Assembly (NCBI GenBank): GCA_029939535.1
Contig: JAOZST010000083.1
Coordinates: 1 to 15,167 of the forward strand
Source: NBML01 sp029939535
GTDB lineage: Bacteria > Desulfobacterota > Desulfobacteria > Desulfobacterales > Desulfobacteraceae
Direction of reading: 5' to 3'
DNA length: 15,167 nucleotides
The notes under the pieces were generated by a model, which worked only from the letters and a program-made list of their open reading frames with translations, had not been told where the DNA came from and did not search any database. Made by a program: the position numbers and the translations under genes. This document shows positions 14,794 to 15,167 of the stretch, piece after piece (positions within the stretch are counted from its first letter, which is position 1; every line of letters starts with the position of its first letter).

Positions 14794-15166
14794 TTATGCC
14801 ATTGTACTGGTTTTAACCGGTGTGGGGCCAAGGGCTCTTATCCTCTGGGTCATCTCATTGGCTATCTCGGCAAACCTGGCTCCCTGGGCAGAGGAAAGGT
14901 TATACATTTCCACCCTTTCCGGTTCAATGCCCAGCTCTTTCAGTGTTTTTTTCACATATTCCACCTTTCGCCGCGCCTTAAGGTTACCTTCCCGATAATG
15001 GCATTCCCCCTCAAGACATCCTGCCACATAAACCCCGTCTGCCCCATCCTCAATGGCTTTGAGCAAATGAAGAATATCTACCCTGCCCGTGCATGGTACC
15101 TGAATAATCTTTACATCAGCAGGATAGGAAAGTCTCATGGAACCTGCCAGGTCCCCGGCTGCATAA
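14794..15166 (-). CDS. mvhD: Hydrogenase/Hdr iron-sulfur subunit MvhD, C-terminal part (cut by window edge)
   Basis: The last ~123 codons of an MvhD/FlpD-type protein. The frame stays open to the right edge (YAAGDLAGSMRLSYPADVKI), so the gene starts outside the window and the ATG at 15138 is internal. Recognisable blocks are the D-L-A-G…YP…V-x-I-I-x-V-x-C-x-G-R-V segment and GVYVAGCLEGECHYREGN, which holds cysteines for the 2Fe-2S cluster. MvhD passes electrons between a hydrogenase, formate dehydrogenase or other donor and the heterodisulfide-reductase-like HdrA flavoprotein. Placed next to metV and metF it suggests an Hdr–MvhD–MetFV system like that of Moorella, with hdr genes likely just past the right edge. 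The PCTGRV here differs slightly from the common MCSGRV. Confidence 0.9.
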   Translation of the reverse strand, partial: YAAGDLAGSMRLSYPADVKIIQVPCTGRVDILHLLKAIEDGADGVYVAGCLEGECHYREGNLKARRKVEYVKKTLKELGIEPERVEMYNLSSAQGARFAEIANEMTQRIRALGPTPVKTSTMA

Positions 15167-15167
15167 G

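Overview
The window looks like chromosomal DNA from a sulfate-reducing member of the Desulfobacterota, most likely a Desulfobacterales bacterium. This is inferred from the metF–metV–mvhD cluster (methyl branch of the Wood–Ljungdahl pathway coupled to Hdr/Mvh-type electron transfer), the delta-type phage-shock locus and the general protein flavour. No rRNA, tRNA, CRISPR array, prophage or transposase gene is visible. Most of the window is ordinary housekeeping DNA. The unusual material lies in the small gene remnants, one repeat, one assembly gap and one regulatory region.

Layout. Positions 3-428 are the C-terminal third of argininosuccinate synthase, followed by a clear intrinsic terminator. 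The ~350 bp gap behind it holds a 34-codon relic of a gpt-type phosphoribosyltransferase on the minus strand and a good sigma-70-type promoter. That promoter serves a two-gene unit: a thioredoxin-fold lipoprotein (810-1244) and a CcdA-type membrane thiol transporter (1259-1921). Next come a PAS-domain gene fragment that ends exactly at a 70-bp imperfect palindrome (2129-2198), and a lytic transglycosylase/LysM gene (2234-3456) broken by a 100-N assembly gap with a 55-bp duplicated flank.

Positions 3530-6274 are a complete phage-shock module: pspF on the minus strand, divergent from pspA-pspB-pspC. The intergenic region carries a -24/-12 promoter for pspA, a -35/-10 promoter for pspF and a perfect 12+12 bp palindrome that fits a PspF binding site serving both. 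The pspC terminator is followed by a probable frameshifted two-helix membrane protein on the minus strand. A large SWIM/SNF2 helicase (6752-9490) stands apparently alone. proB and proA (9593-12055) form the first two steps of proline synthesis.

Convergent to proA, the minus strand carries (in transcription order) mvhD (cut by the window edge), metV, metF, azlC and azlD. MetF and MetV form the methylenetetrahydrofolate reductase, and MvhD suggests that electrons are delivered through an Hdr-type complex whose genes would lie just beyond the right edge. AzlC and AzlD form a branched-chain amino acid exporter that appears to share the transcript.
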